Origin: Prunus persica
Taxonomy: Eukaryota; Streptophyta; Magnoliopsida; Rosales; Rosaceae
Direction of reading: 5' to 3'
DNA: 64,000 nt
Assembly (NCBI RefSeq): GCF_000346465.2
Contig: NC_034016.1
Span: 21,692,442 to 21,756,441, forward strand
The position numbers and the translations under genes are program-made. The stretch's first letter is position 1; the number at the start of each line of letters is the position of its first letter. Under the pieces are notes generated by a model. That model was not told the DNA's origin. It was given only the letters and a program-made list of their open reading frames with translations, and ran no database searches. This document shows positions 47,776 through 58,631 of the stretch, in pieces.

Positions 47776-49555
47776 CTATTAGACTGAACAAGTTGCATGG
47801 CAGATGTATTTCCTGCATGCAGTACATGCTTAGCTGAAGTGAATTAATATCTCTCAGGCATATGACTGCATATATATTGAGTGGTGTAATTTATATGCGA
47901 CCTACGTGTATAGCCTATGCACCATTTCTTCAGGTTATACAAATTTAATGGAAACAAACACCAATTATACATATACTCTGTGTCTAGACCCAACAAAAGT
48001 AGAAAGTTATTCCTTAAGGCAGCTGGGATCAATTTATACCAGATTCCCTAAATCACCTTCCTTGAATCCTTGTGCAGAAAAATGGGGAATGAGATAGATA
48101 GATGGCTTTCGGTGGCTGCGATTCTGTTGTGTTGCGCCCACCAACTTGCACGATTCCTTTTCACACACGACACGTACGTGTGGCACACTCGTACGTGAGA
48201 GAGCTAGCTTAGATATTGTTCATACAGACTGTTAAGTTTCCAAACTTTTCCATGCTCCACATGTATGTGGATAGGCATATGGAAATGATCACCATACGTT
48301 TTAGAAGAGCAACTTCTTTTCTGTATAAATGAAGAGGCCAGATATTCCTCTTCTTGGAGCAAGCCTTTTTAGAGTATAATGAGTCATCAATCAGCATATA
48401 TAACATATCAGTGAAAATCTAAATTCTTTTGATGTTCATATCAGATACTCCTGCAGAGATTCTGATTTATTAAATTGCTTATTCTTTATATAGATGAAGG
48501 ACATATGGAAGAACTTTTTGGCCTTTTGGATTGGGAGGAATACAAGGCCCAAAAAGGTTAGCTATAGGAGCCTAAGGCATCAAAGCTTCATTGTCTCTGA
48601 TCCCTCAGCAGCTGTCATGCACATGGCTTCCCATAAAATTCACTTGGCATGTAGTCTCTGGGGAATTCAAGGGAGAGAGCCCCAACCGTCAGAATGCTGA
48701 GAACCACCCAACCATTTCATCTTTTCCTTCAAAGATTAACCTGCACCCACGGCCTAGTATATATATATATATATATATGCAAAGAAAAGATTCTTATCTT
48801 CCATGCATATACAAACTCACATAATAACAGAAAAAACTTTATAGCCTTTTACATTTCATAGGCAAATGCGATTCTCAGTTTTTCAAACAGGGACCCACCT
48901 AATCTAGGGGATATGTTTTTTGTATTGGAAAATCTCTTATCATTGATCAGATGATCAGAAATCTTGATCATGATAAAAGGTTACTGTTATGCTTGGTTGA
49001 AACTTAATTTTAATCTAGCTTAGCATGGAAACAATCTTTTGTGAACAAATGAAAAACCTGCTGCAGTTTAGTTAGTCAGTCTTATCATGAAATTTTATAG
49101 GTGGCATTCTCCCAATTTTCTTTCCCAACCTAGGTGGCATTCTCGCATTGGACAACGATGTGGGGTGCATATCAGTTGCCACCTAAGTTGGGATTCCAAA
49201 TACATAAATAGGTCAATGTAGTTAGATCCATTGCTGATTTGACAGATAGGGAAAATTGCAGTGTCCAATTACTTGTAATGTAAAAGTAGAAGATGTTTTG
49301 ATGGAGAAAAGTTTCAGAACTCTCCAGGATATACTTTTCATATGATCTGACTTCATTTCACATACATAGAATGCAGCCAGGGAAGTTACATAGATAGTAG
49401 AAAAAGAAAAAAGGAAAATATACCTCAATACTCATTTTTCTTGAAGCATGGTATTGGGATTCTTTTCTGTGTATACTTAGAGCTAATTAACAGAGCATTA
49501 ACTAGCATAGCTTAATTTCTGTGTAATATGTGTAAGCTGCTAGCTAGCAGCCTAG
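47776..49555. other. Spacer between glutaredoxins 1 and 2
   Basis: No gene seen. It contains a (TA)n run (about 48759-48778). Short open frames lack any family features. Confidence 0.5.
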
Positions 49556-49864
49556 CTAGAACCAGATGGCTTTTGCATCCTTGAGCATTTGTTTTAGAGA
49601 TCCATCAACATGATAGGATATGATATCCTTTGATGAGCCTACATATTTCCCACCTATGAACACAGCAGGGAGAGCAGGGTTGCAGCCCAGCTGCCTCAAT
49701 GCCCACTCCATGTCCCTCCCATTGGCATATCGATCGAGCTCGTGAATCGCAGGGCTTGCACCAAGCTCATAGAAAAGTGATTTCACGCTGTGGCATATGC
49801 AGCATGAGCTCTTTGTGAAAATCACAGCAGCCTTCTCTGAAGCCAACTCTCTTACACTCTCCAT
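49556..49864 (-). CDS. CC-type glutaredoxin (ROXY), CCIC
   Basis: A single exon of 102 residues. The active site is CCIC at 21-24, followed by LPAVFIGG for glutathione binding. The end LKQMLKDAKAIWF resembles the hydrophobic tail of ROXY proteins involved in co-repressor and TGA interaction. A TTTATAAATA box at about 50,094-50,103 lies about 235 bp upstream on the minus strand. Confidence 0.95.
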   Translation of the reverse strand: MESVRELASEKAAVIFTKSSCCICHSVKSLFYELGASPAIHELDRYANGRDMEWALRQLGCNPALPAVFIGGKYVGSSKDIISYHVDGSLKQMLKDAKAIWF

Positions 49865-50093
49865 TTCTCTAGAGAAAACAAAGTATACTGACTAATGCAA
49901 ACACTGTAAAGGGCAGAGAAATCACTAGCAATGCTGATCACTTCTGCAAATCAAACCCAGAAGCAGAAACTCGAATTAAAGATTTGTTTGTGACGGGAAA
50001 TGCTATATGCAAGAGCAGCAAAAGCAGATGTACTCAGAGCTTAATGGCTAATTGGTTTGAGGGTTTGCTTGGTGTAGTTTGGGATTGATCAGC

Positions 50094-50103
50094 CTATTTA
50101 TAA
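50094..50103 (-). promoter_or_regulatory. TATA box of glutaredoxin 2
   Basis: TTTATAAATA on the minus strand upstream of the start codon at 49864. Confidence 0.6.
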
Positions 50104-50465
50104 AGGCTGGAGAGGCTTGTGGATGGCATTGTTTAATCTTGAGAGAAAAAAGGAGAGAGAAACAATTCAGAACCATAAAATGGATAAGACAGAGAAAGTA
50201 GTAGCTGCTTTAGATATTTGTTTGGATAAGAAAAATGCCCCTGATGATTTGCATGATGGCGACTCTGCTATATGCTATAAACAAATTGCATGCAGCATAT
50301 ATACAATATATATATATATATATAATCACACACACACAGACACAGAGTAATGATAATTTTCAGTCTATTTAGAGATCTCCTGGAATGTCCGTACTATGAA
50401 CAGTGTTGAGAATAAGAATCACACATATATGTTCATATATTAACCACCAACGCACACTTTCGGCC

Positions 50466-50570
50466 CTGGTTGGTTGCATCATGATATACTAATTAATATT
50501 AATTCTTGGTTGGTCGCATCAAGATATACTAATTAATTATATTCATATTATTTCTTGGTTGGTTGCAAAT
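50466..50570. repeat. Tandem repeat upstream of glutaredoxin 2
   Basis: About two and a half units of TTGGTTGGTTGCATCATGAT..ATACTAATTAATATTAATTC type, with small changes. Confidence 0.75.
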
Positions 50571-51346
50571 TAACTCTTTATGGAAGAGGGGGACAACAAG
50601 AATGAACTTTATCCCTAGCGTTTTTCTTTGCATTTGTTTTTACAAAGTCAGAGACTAGCTAGCTAGCTAGGAATTTTAGACCCCACTTTGGCATTGTGTA
50701 CAGAGACAAAACGTACACCACCAATAAACCCATTTCTTTTTTCATTTTTCTTTTTTTTAAAGAAGAAGAAGAAGAAGAAGTGGGGAAAATGCAGAGATAA
50801 AGCTGGTTAATCAATCTGGTTTTTGTTCGGATTGCATTGCATGTTGCAGTATGTGGCTGATGTGGAGAAGGGATAGAGTTTATCCAATTGAATTTCACTT
50901 TCCTTTTCTTTTCTGATATGGTCCCTCCATCAAATTCACAGATCTATATTTTGATACCTATATTATTAATATTCCTTTATGTGTCACTGAGTAAACAGCC
51001 CTGCAACCAATCTCATCCCAGAAATTCCAGGGGGAAAAAAAAAAGTCTTCATTCCATGACACTGAAGATTGGGAATAAATGCATCTTCTTGATTGTTCTG
51101 CATGATCTTCTTCCTAATATTAAAATCCGGAATATGGCACGTGTCTCCATATACCCATCTCAATCAAAAGAATAAAAATAAAGCCATTCATCATCGTCAT
51201 GATGTATCACATCGACAACTTAGCATTGTCCTCATCAGTCGACATGCATCACAACATTGACAAGGCATTTACGATTGGATAACTTGCCGTTTCATTGTCT
51301 CCTCTAGCCACCACTCTCCTCATATAGAGAGAGAAGGAGAGAGTAA

Positions 51347-52015
51347 GAGCTACTCCATCCATTTAACATGGTAAAAGACAAAGGGGGGTTAGGGCAGACA
51401 CTATTCACATGAATAGTGGCTGCCCTTACAAAAAGCAAAGGGCAAATACTATTCACTTTTGGTTTTTTTCTTTTTATAACCTAAACAATTAACTTGGATA
51501 ATTTTTATTTATGCTTTGTTTATGTTTTATTTTTAGTTATGCTTTGGTTGTGATTTTTTTTTTATTTAAAAATTTATACTTTGGTTGTGGTTTTTTCTTT
51601 TAATTATATTTTATTTGATGTATGGAATGTGTTGAAAATGAAAAATAATAGAAGGAGAAGAAATTATATGAGGATTTTGTGTTGAAAGTGAAGAAGAATG
51701 GTAGGTATTTTTAGAGAAAAAAAAGTTCAAAATTTTTTGGTGAATTTTTTTCCCAACAAAAAAGCCCAACCGTTGGATTTTTTTTTAATTTTTTATAAAA
51801 GCATTGGAGCACCAGAACGGCCACGTGGTAGAAAAATTTGAATTACTGCGCTAACGTCAGCAGCCTTCGGGCTTAGCCTCGGGTTGGTTTCGCCTGCGGG
51901 CTGGCCCAATCTCATGGGACCCATGGCTTGCCCAGGCTTCACAAGCCCGTTGGAAGCTGCTTTTTGGACTCAGGCCCTATCCTGCCAGGGCTGAGTGTTG
52001 TTGCTAGAATCGCTC
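51347..52015. mobile_element. Harbinger-like MITE
   Basis: Ends GAGCTACTCCATCC and (reverse complement) GAGCGATTCTAGCA, flanked by TAA on both sides (51344-51346 and 52016-52018), the 3-bp target of PIF/Harbinger elements. The interior shares words with the element at 63,293 (GCGCTAACGTCA, AAAAATTTGA), suggesting a related non-autonomous member. Length 669 bp; no coding capacity. Confidence 0.6.
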
Positions 52016-52071
52016 TAATAAAACAGGATAGAGATGTATTTTTCCTAGATGAGGGTGGGTGCATTTCAGGA

Positions 52072-52230
52072 TTTCTATAGTGAGGGTCTTATATATGGCA
52101 TTTATGTGAGGTCTTATCTCTTAATCGTCGGATTAAATTGATTAGTTGTTGAATCAAATTGGTTAGCTTGATTCAACAGTTAAAAGATAAGACATCACCT
52201 AAAGGTCATATAAGGCCCTCACTATAGAAT
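52072..52230. mobile_element. Small inverted-repeat MITE
   Basis: The left arm CTATAGTGAGGGTCTTATAT and the right arm ATATAAGGCCCTCACTATAG are near-perfect inverted copies, and similarity extends to about 65 bp per arm. A further piece of the same family ends at about 63,086 (CACCCTCACTATAGAA). Confidence 0.75.
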
Positions 52231-53030
52231 GACTCGGGGGCATTTGTGGGATTTGGTTGGGTTGGGGAATGGGTGGGCTTCAACCCGTTCGATTGACTTC
52301 CTGCTTAAATTGTGTTGTGTAGGATGGGCTAGATAATGAACAATAGAGGGACGTTTTGGGCCCTATAGCTTGTTGAGACTTGATTCTCTTTTACTTTTCT
52401 TTTTATCCCTTTGCTTGAGAATTTTTACTTTTCTCCATAACGGGAAAATATGCCTAAAAAAATTCAGATTATATGCGTTAAACCCAAGCAAATCTAATAG
52501 GTTCTATGTGTTCCTCTACCGATGCTACAAGATCTTACTTATCCAAATATTCTCTAACATTTGTGATCTCTTAACATAATCATACGTTTAAATTAATAAA
52601 ATGATTGAAAGATAATTATAAATTTCATCAAAATTATTTTAATAATATCTTTGTGTGTCGAGATTGAAAAATATATTTTTTACTAAAAAAATTGACAACA
52701 TTATGAGTGGGTTTGTACACCATGTTCATACGAGAAAAACTTAAATAAGAACTTACATGTTACGTGACATATACCATTAAAATACATTTATGTATTACGA
52801 AATCCTAATTATAAATCAAAACCTAGGACGCATGACTTAATGTAAGTGGTGACTTACCATGCTAACCTATAGCACAATAGAGAAAAAATTGATGATAGCG
52901 TTACATTCGCGCCTTCCCATTTAAAAACTTAATATTCTAATACAAAACAAAACCCTCGAATTAATAGAATTAATAGTCGAATGTTTCCTTATATATAATA
53001 ATATTTAAAAAGAAATTTCCTTTGGCTCTC
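52231..53030. other. Spacer before the OTU gene
   Basis: AT-rich, no gene. The OTU promoter should lie near the right end. Confidence 0.45.
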
Positions 53031-53165
53031 CTCAAGCTCAATTAGGCTTTGCGGAGAGAGTGTATAATCGGAATTGGACCCTAGGGTTAGGGCTTTGCAG
53101 TGATAACGATAAATTTGGAGGCTTCAGCTTTCGGTCGGCGTCGAGGTTGAAAGAAGGACTCTCGG

Positions 53166-53588
53166 GTAAGTAGATTTCGTTCTACCTATCAGCTAAAATA
53201 AATTAGGAATTTCAAGTTCGTAGTCTCGGCATGATATTCAAGCACCCAAACCGTTGGTTCACATCCTTGAACCGAAACAGAGTTTTAATTGTCAAATGGT
53301 TGGATTGCACTTGGTTAGACTTACAGGTTCCATGGGTGTGGAATTTGATTATCTCAGTTTGGGTTAGTATATTTTAAGTTGTTTATTGTATCCCTTGGAC
53401 TTTAAGTGAAGTTCCTTGTATATGGTGGTCTTATGTTTCATGTTTGGATTTGGTTTAGTCATGAAAATTGAAAATTTCTTACTTTCTGCTTTTATTAGAT
53501 GTTGGGTTAGGCCTGGGTTTAGAAAAGTTTGAAACTTTATGATCTTCTTGATGGACATAATACTATTATTGTTCAAAGTGGCTTTCAG
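53166..53588 (+). other. Probable intron in OTU 5' leader
   Basis: Donor CTCGG/GTAAGT and acceptor TTTCAG, placed 10 bp upstream of the start codon. Confidence 0.6.
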
Positions 53589-53598
53589 GATTGCTCAA

Positions 53599-54919
53599 AT
53601 GGAGGATGCCCAAGAAGTATCTGAAACAATGTCAGACAAATCATCTGAAAATACACAGGAAACTCGTGATGAAATGCTTTCGAGGCACAGGTGATTTGCT
53701 CATCAAGTCTGCATTTTTATCACTTGTTATCTTTTAGTTATTCTTATGATGTTGTATTTGGCTGGTGGTTACATTGGTAATGCAAATACGATCTGTTATT
53801 TACATGTGTATGGTAGTCAAACGCACTTTGTGGTTGACTAATACGAAGGTTTATCTTCAATATATTTGAATTGATGAAATTGTGTTGATGATGCGTTTTC
53901 ATGTTCTCCAAGAAGTGGTTGATATAATAAGAATGACGACATATTATAGGTTCATTGAGGCTGGTGTCTAAAAAATTGGCGAGGTCGACTTTGTTAAGTT
54001 TCCCATAGATAATTCTGGTATTCCCCTTTGACATGTCTGTTTATACAGGAAAGAGATATCAAAACTTCAGGACAAGGAAATTGAAATGAAGAAGGCAGCT
54101 GCCAAAGGTAGCAAGGCCGAACAAAAAGCTAAGAAAAAGCAGGTGGAGGAAGAGATTTCTCGGCTTTCTGCTAAGCTTAAAGAAAAACATGCTCAAGAAC
54201 TTGCTTCGTTAGGCTATAGCACTAGTAATGGAACTCAGAAAGCAAAACTTGACAATTTAGTGAAAGCCATAGCTGGTGTTTCTGTCACCAGTCAACCTGA
54301 CCAAGCAAAGCCCAGCAAGAGTTCAAAGAGGCGGGAGAAAAGAGCTCAGCAAGATGCAGCTAGGGAGCAAAGAATTCAAGAAGAGCAGAGCAACCTTGTA
54401 AGTGATCGAATGATTGAGAATGAGAAGCTAGAAAAAAAGCTTGAACCCCTTGGTTTGACCATTAATGAAATAAAGCCCGATGGTCATTGCCTCTACCGAG
54501 CTATCCAGGATCAGCTGGCCCATCTTTCCGGAGGTTCATCACCTCACACGTACCAAGAGCTTCGAGAAATGGTGGCTGCTTATATGAGGAAGCATGCATC
54601 TGATTTTCTCCCATTTTTTTTGTCAGAGAATCCGGTAGATGGAGATTCTGAGGATTCACTTGCAGAGAGGTTTGAGAATTACTGTAAAGAAGTAGAGTCA
54701 ACAGCGGCATGGGGAGGGCAGCTAGAGCTTGGTGCTTTAACTCACTGCCTTAAAAAGCATATCATGATATACTCAGGATCCTTCCCTGATGTGGAGATGG
54801 GCAAGGAGTACAAATCAGATAGCAGCAGTACGGATTCTTCTGATTCGAGTATTATGTTGTCATACCATAAGCATGCATTTGGGCTTGGTGAGCACTATAA
54901 TTCTGTGGTTCGAATATGA
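53599..54919 (+). CDS. OTU deubiquitinase, OTUD6B type
   Basis: Coding exons 53599-53690 and 54049-54919, with a GT-AG intron, encode 320 residues. A charged coiled-coil segment (about 30-165, rich in Lys, Glu and Gln, with [11 protein letters not shown]) precedes the OTU cysteine-protease fold (about 168-320). The catalytic motif [11 protein letters not shown] places Asp175 and Cys178; the catalytic His is His313 in EHYNSVVRI at the very end. The layout is that of OTUD6A/B (plant OTU5 group), deubiquitinases linked to translation and chromatin functions. A Ser/Asp-rich insert ([12 protein letters not shown]) lies just before the last strand. It sits between the two glutaredoxin pairs and is not related to them. 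Confidence 0.93.
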
Positions 54920-57008
54920 TCATCGAATAGCCGGCGCAACCACAATGCAAACACACTTGGTTTGCTCATCACTTGGTTTGTAACTTGTGGTGTGAACAAG
55001 CACTTTTTGAGCTCTAAACTAATTATTGATACTACACTAGACAGTGGTTATATTCAGATTGGTTTTCCTTAAAAGTTTTCTACATCTTCTGGACTAAGTT
55101 TTGTAGTCAAATTTTTGTCTCTTCTGACTTCTCTCTGGCTCGTTTATGTCGAAACTTGAGTACCCAGCATGAATACATAATTGGCCACAAATTGTAGGTT
55201 CCTATAGAGGCCCAGGGCCAGAGATTCTCACATGCCACATCCATTTTTTATCCATCCGAGAAGTCCATTGATACATTTCATGCAAAACGAGTTAATTACT
55301 CTTTATTCTTCCCTTATTTCTTAAATCTGTTTTTGGACCAATACATTTACTTGTAAGTACTCAGAATATGTATTATTTGGTTCCATTGAAGGGAATCAAA
55401 ACCTGAACAAATCCTAATCCTTGCCCCACATTCTCTCATCGCTTGGGCGTCAAGGGCTTGGCAACAAACACTAATTTTGACCAAAAGAAAATTTGGAAAA
55501 TCTCTAAAATTGTAGGTCTCGTTTTGATAACCATTTTAATTTTAGTTTTAGTTTTAGTTTTCATTTTTCTCTAGAGTACAAAGGGAAAAAAGGGAGAATG
55601 AGAGTGAAGATGAAATTGAGAGGGAGGAGTAACAAAAGACAAAAAAATCTATTTGAAATTGTTTTCTCTTTCACGTTTTTGTTTTCATATTTGTTACTCC
55701 TCCCTCTCATCCTCTCCCTCAATCTTATACTTAATTCTCATTCTCACTCTAATTTTCCTCTATACTCTAGCATAAAAAAATAAAAAATGAAAAATAAAAA
55801 CTAAAATTGAAATGACTATCGAATGGACCTTAGCATATAGCATATGCAAAGTGACAACCGCCCACCTCACTCCTCTAAAGTCAAAACCTAGTTGATGATG
55901 AAATATCTTCTTTCCTTTTCTGGATTAGTAAGCAAACTATAATATATATTAAAAGATAGCAGATGGAGTTGCAAAAAAGGGCAGAATTCTTCTCTAAACA
56001 AGTAGCAGCCAGCAAGCACTCTTTGATCTTTATCTAATCCATTCGGGATGCTATCTCCTTTGTTAAATTCTACATATCCCCAACCGTGTCCACTCGTACT
56101 ACTTTGATTGTCAAACTCAAACATATATTATAACATTAATTATCCATAATTTATGTTCTAGATTATCCTTCTTTCTTTTCTGCATATGCATGCATAATCT
56201 TGACGTTTAGGGTTGACAAACTTTATACATTGGCAATGAAATCAAATGGGATGGATAGCTGAGATCATTTTGGTGAGGTGGCGAATATACCCAAAGCAAA
56301 TCCTTTTCTGGGCAATTGTTTTGTCAGTGTGTAACTGGCTAGTTGCAGAAGAAATAATATCCATATATAGCTAAGGAAAGAGCTTTTGTGAAAGCAATCT
56401 TCTTTTGGAACCTCATGCTCCTCGCCAAACATATTTAATGTAATTGGAACACGAGATAATTGGTTTTTTTATATAGATGGAATCGAATTGGAACCAAGAT
56501 GATTGATGACATATATAAATTTGACAAACTACAAATCTAATATTATTGTTCCAAAAGAAACCATTGAAATCTTGATACATATATAGCCTAGCAAGTTCAA
56601 GTTGGACCTGAATTATTTGGATCCTAGTTTCTTTTTAATGTTTTATTCTTGGGTGGATTTTCATGCTGCCCAAGGGGCAAGTTAACTGTTAACCTACCTT
56701 TAATCAGAATCTTAACTATGTATGTACGTAAATTATTGTTTCTTCCTTTCTCTTGACTTTATTTTCACGCTTTCGGATCTCTTCAATTGAACTTGAAGAG
56801 GACGTACACGAATCTTGTTATCCTACTCGTTCCATAAACCCATCTTCTTCTCCACTATAACTGTACCTAGATGCTCCAGAATAGATGATGAGACCTGGGT
56901 TGTAATTGATAAATACCAAAAATACCCTTTAGCTTACTTTCACTTAACTAAACCCTTGCGTTGCGTATTCATATATATCTTAGCAATAACAATAACAAAA
57001 TAAACCCC
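54920..57008. other. Spacer after the OTU gene
   Basis: The first 300 bp are the OTU 3' region. The stretch 55,512-55,835 is listed separately. The rest is AT-rich with no supported gene. Confidence 0.5.
55515..55832. mobile_element. Fold-back MITE
   Basis: The left arm starts GGTCTCGTTTTGATAACCA and the right arm, read in reverse complement, starts GGTCCATTCGATAGTCA; both run on through TTTAGTTTT and AGGGAGGAGTAACAAA. The arms are about 140 bp, with a short spacer near 55,640-55,690. No clear target duplication. Confidence 0.65.
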
Positions 57009-57120
57009 ACCAGTGGAAAAAGCCTTGACTTGCAGATAAGAGGTTTCATGTTCGAATCCCATAGTTTTATGTGTGAGAAATCTCCATCCCCTATAATTTA
57101 GACTACCGCTTGTACTAAAA
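57009..57120 (+). mobile_element. SINE, short copy
   Basis: Flanked by a perfect 14-bp direct repeat ACAAAATAAACCCC (56995-57008 and 57121-57134). Inside, CCAGTGGAAAAAGCC is A-box-like and GTTCGAATCC is a polymerase III B box. The body GTGTGAGAAA..CTCC..TATAATTTAGAC is shared with the SINE at 58465. Length 112 bp. Confidence 0.82.
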
Positions 57121-57676
57121 ACAAAATAAACCCCTTGCACACATAGACATTAATTACTTACAAACTCAAATTAAACCTTAGACAGTAATTAAGTTTATTT
57201 TTGTAATAAATATTAATTTGGTTAGGGATAAAATGCATGCAAAACATGAATCTGGTGCTTGCAAAGGACAATGTATATATATATATTGCGGCTATAGATT
57301 GTTTGGTACGTTAAGGGTAACTTGGGAACTCAGGGATCCCACGATATGCTGTCACAATTTGCATGTAAGTATATGTATAGGCAACTTGTTTATTCCATAT
57401 GCATGGCCCTTTCACAATGACAAGTTTCACCTCAACCTTGACAAAATGCTGGGCAGATACATATATATGCATGCACATACCTAATTTCATATAAACATAT
57501 GCAAAGTGTTCAGCTGATCATGTCCTGCGCAGAACCAAGTAAATCATGCATGCATAAAGGGTAATTTGGGAATCGAATTACATAATCACTAGCTAGCTAA
57601 AAGCTTCTATATTCTATGTCGATCAAAGTTTTAAACATTGCAATCCCCCACCGCACTGAACAATGATATGAACCAG

Positions 57677-57684
57677 TATAAATA
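57677..57684 (+). promoter_or_regulatory. TATA box of glutaredoxin 3
   Basis: TATAAATA about 100 bp upstream of the start codon at 57784. Confidence 0.75.
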
Positions 57685-57783
57685 GACCCATAATGGATCT
57701 CAAGTTCCTCATCAAACAAAAACCTCAAGTCAATTCTCCAATTAAAAAGGCAGGTAGCAAGAGATCGAAGCGATCGAAGAGAG

Positions 57784-58104
57784 ATGGACATGGTGGCAGG
57801 ATTGGTGGATGAGAAGCCATTGGTGATCTTCAGCAAGAGTTCATGTTGCATGAGTCACTCAACAAAGTCATTCCTACGTGGGTTTGGGGCAAACCCTACA
57901 GTTTACGAGCTGGATCAAATGCCGAACGGGCAGCAAATCGAGAGGGCGCTGCTGCAGCGGGGTTGCAGGCCAAGTGTACCAGCTGTGTTCATAGGCCAAG
58001 AGTTGGTGGGAGGTACGAACACAGTCATGAGTCTCCATGTACAGAACAGGCTTGTCCCTTTGCTAATGAGAGCTAAAGCTATTTGGATTTGGAACGATCG
58101 ATGA
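57784..58104 (+). CDS. CC-type glutaredoxin (ROXY), CCMS
   Basis: A single exon of 106 residues. The active site is CCMS at 21-24 and the glutathione loop is VPAVFIGQ. The end contains LVPLL, the LxxLL motif needed for TGA factor binding in ROXY proteins, followed by AKAIWIWN. It lies on the opposite strand from the first pair and is closest in sequence to the copy at 61,600 (both share [10 protein letters not shown] and [10 protein letters not shown]). The second start Met at residue 3 is possible but less likely. Confidence 0.95.
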   Translation: MDMVAGLVDEKPLVIFSKSSCCMSHSTKSFLRGFGANPTVYELDQMPNGQQIERALLQRGCRPSVPAVFIGQELVGGTNTVMSLHVQNRLVPLLMRAKAIWIWNDR

Positions 58105-58280
58105 TGATTAGTAGCATAGACTTACTATGCACACCCAGCAGATGTATATTGATAAAATGGCCGGCCTCTATCCAATATATGAGGCTCGGTCCATCTTTTT
58201 GCACTTCGATTTGCATCAGTTACTAACTAAATGAGAACTACGTACGTACTGTTATGTTTTTGATGGATTATCTTTATGTA

Positions 58281-58397
58281 TATATGTATATGTAGATGTA
58301 TTTACAGAGGCTTCATCGAATATATAACCCATAAGTAAAGATCGGATACATACGAATATCTACATAACTTATGTAAATACATCTACATATACATATA
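58281..58397. repeat. Perfect 25-bp inverted repeat with 67-bp loop
   Basis: Arms at 58281-58305 and 58373-58397 are exact reverse complements (core GTAGATGTATTTAC / GTAAATACATCTAC). It lies about 180 bp downstream of glutaredoxin 3 and may form a hairpin in its 3' transcript. Confidence 0.85.
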
Positions 58398-58464
58398 CAT
58401 ATGGAGATCTGTGAGTAAATACATATGGAGATCCGTGGTCTCAAGTTCAAACTTATGTAAGTAA

Positions 58465-58621
58465 GCCAATGGGGTCTAGTTCTAGTGGAAAATGACCTTG
58501 ATTTGGAGATCCGTGATCTCAGGTTCGAACTTCCTTGGCACCTTGGTATATAGTGTGTGAGAAACTCCCTCCTTTTATAATTTAGACTATGACTTATATT
58601 CAAAATAAAATAAAACATTCC
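58465..58621 (+). mobile_element. SINE, 157 bp
   Basis: Flanked by a perfect 10-bp duplication ATGTAAGTAA (58455-58464 and 58622-58631). TCTAGTTCTAGTGG and GGTTCGAAC stand for the A and B boxes. It ends in an AAATAAAATAAAAC tail. A fragment of the same family (GGAGATCCGTGGTCTCAAG) lies immediately upstream at about 58,427. Confidence 0.87.
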
Positions 58622-58631
58622 ATGTAAGTAA

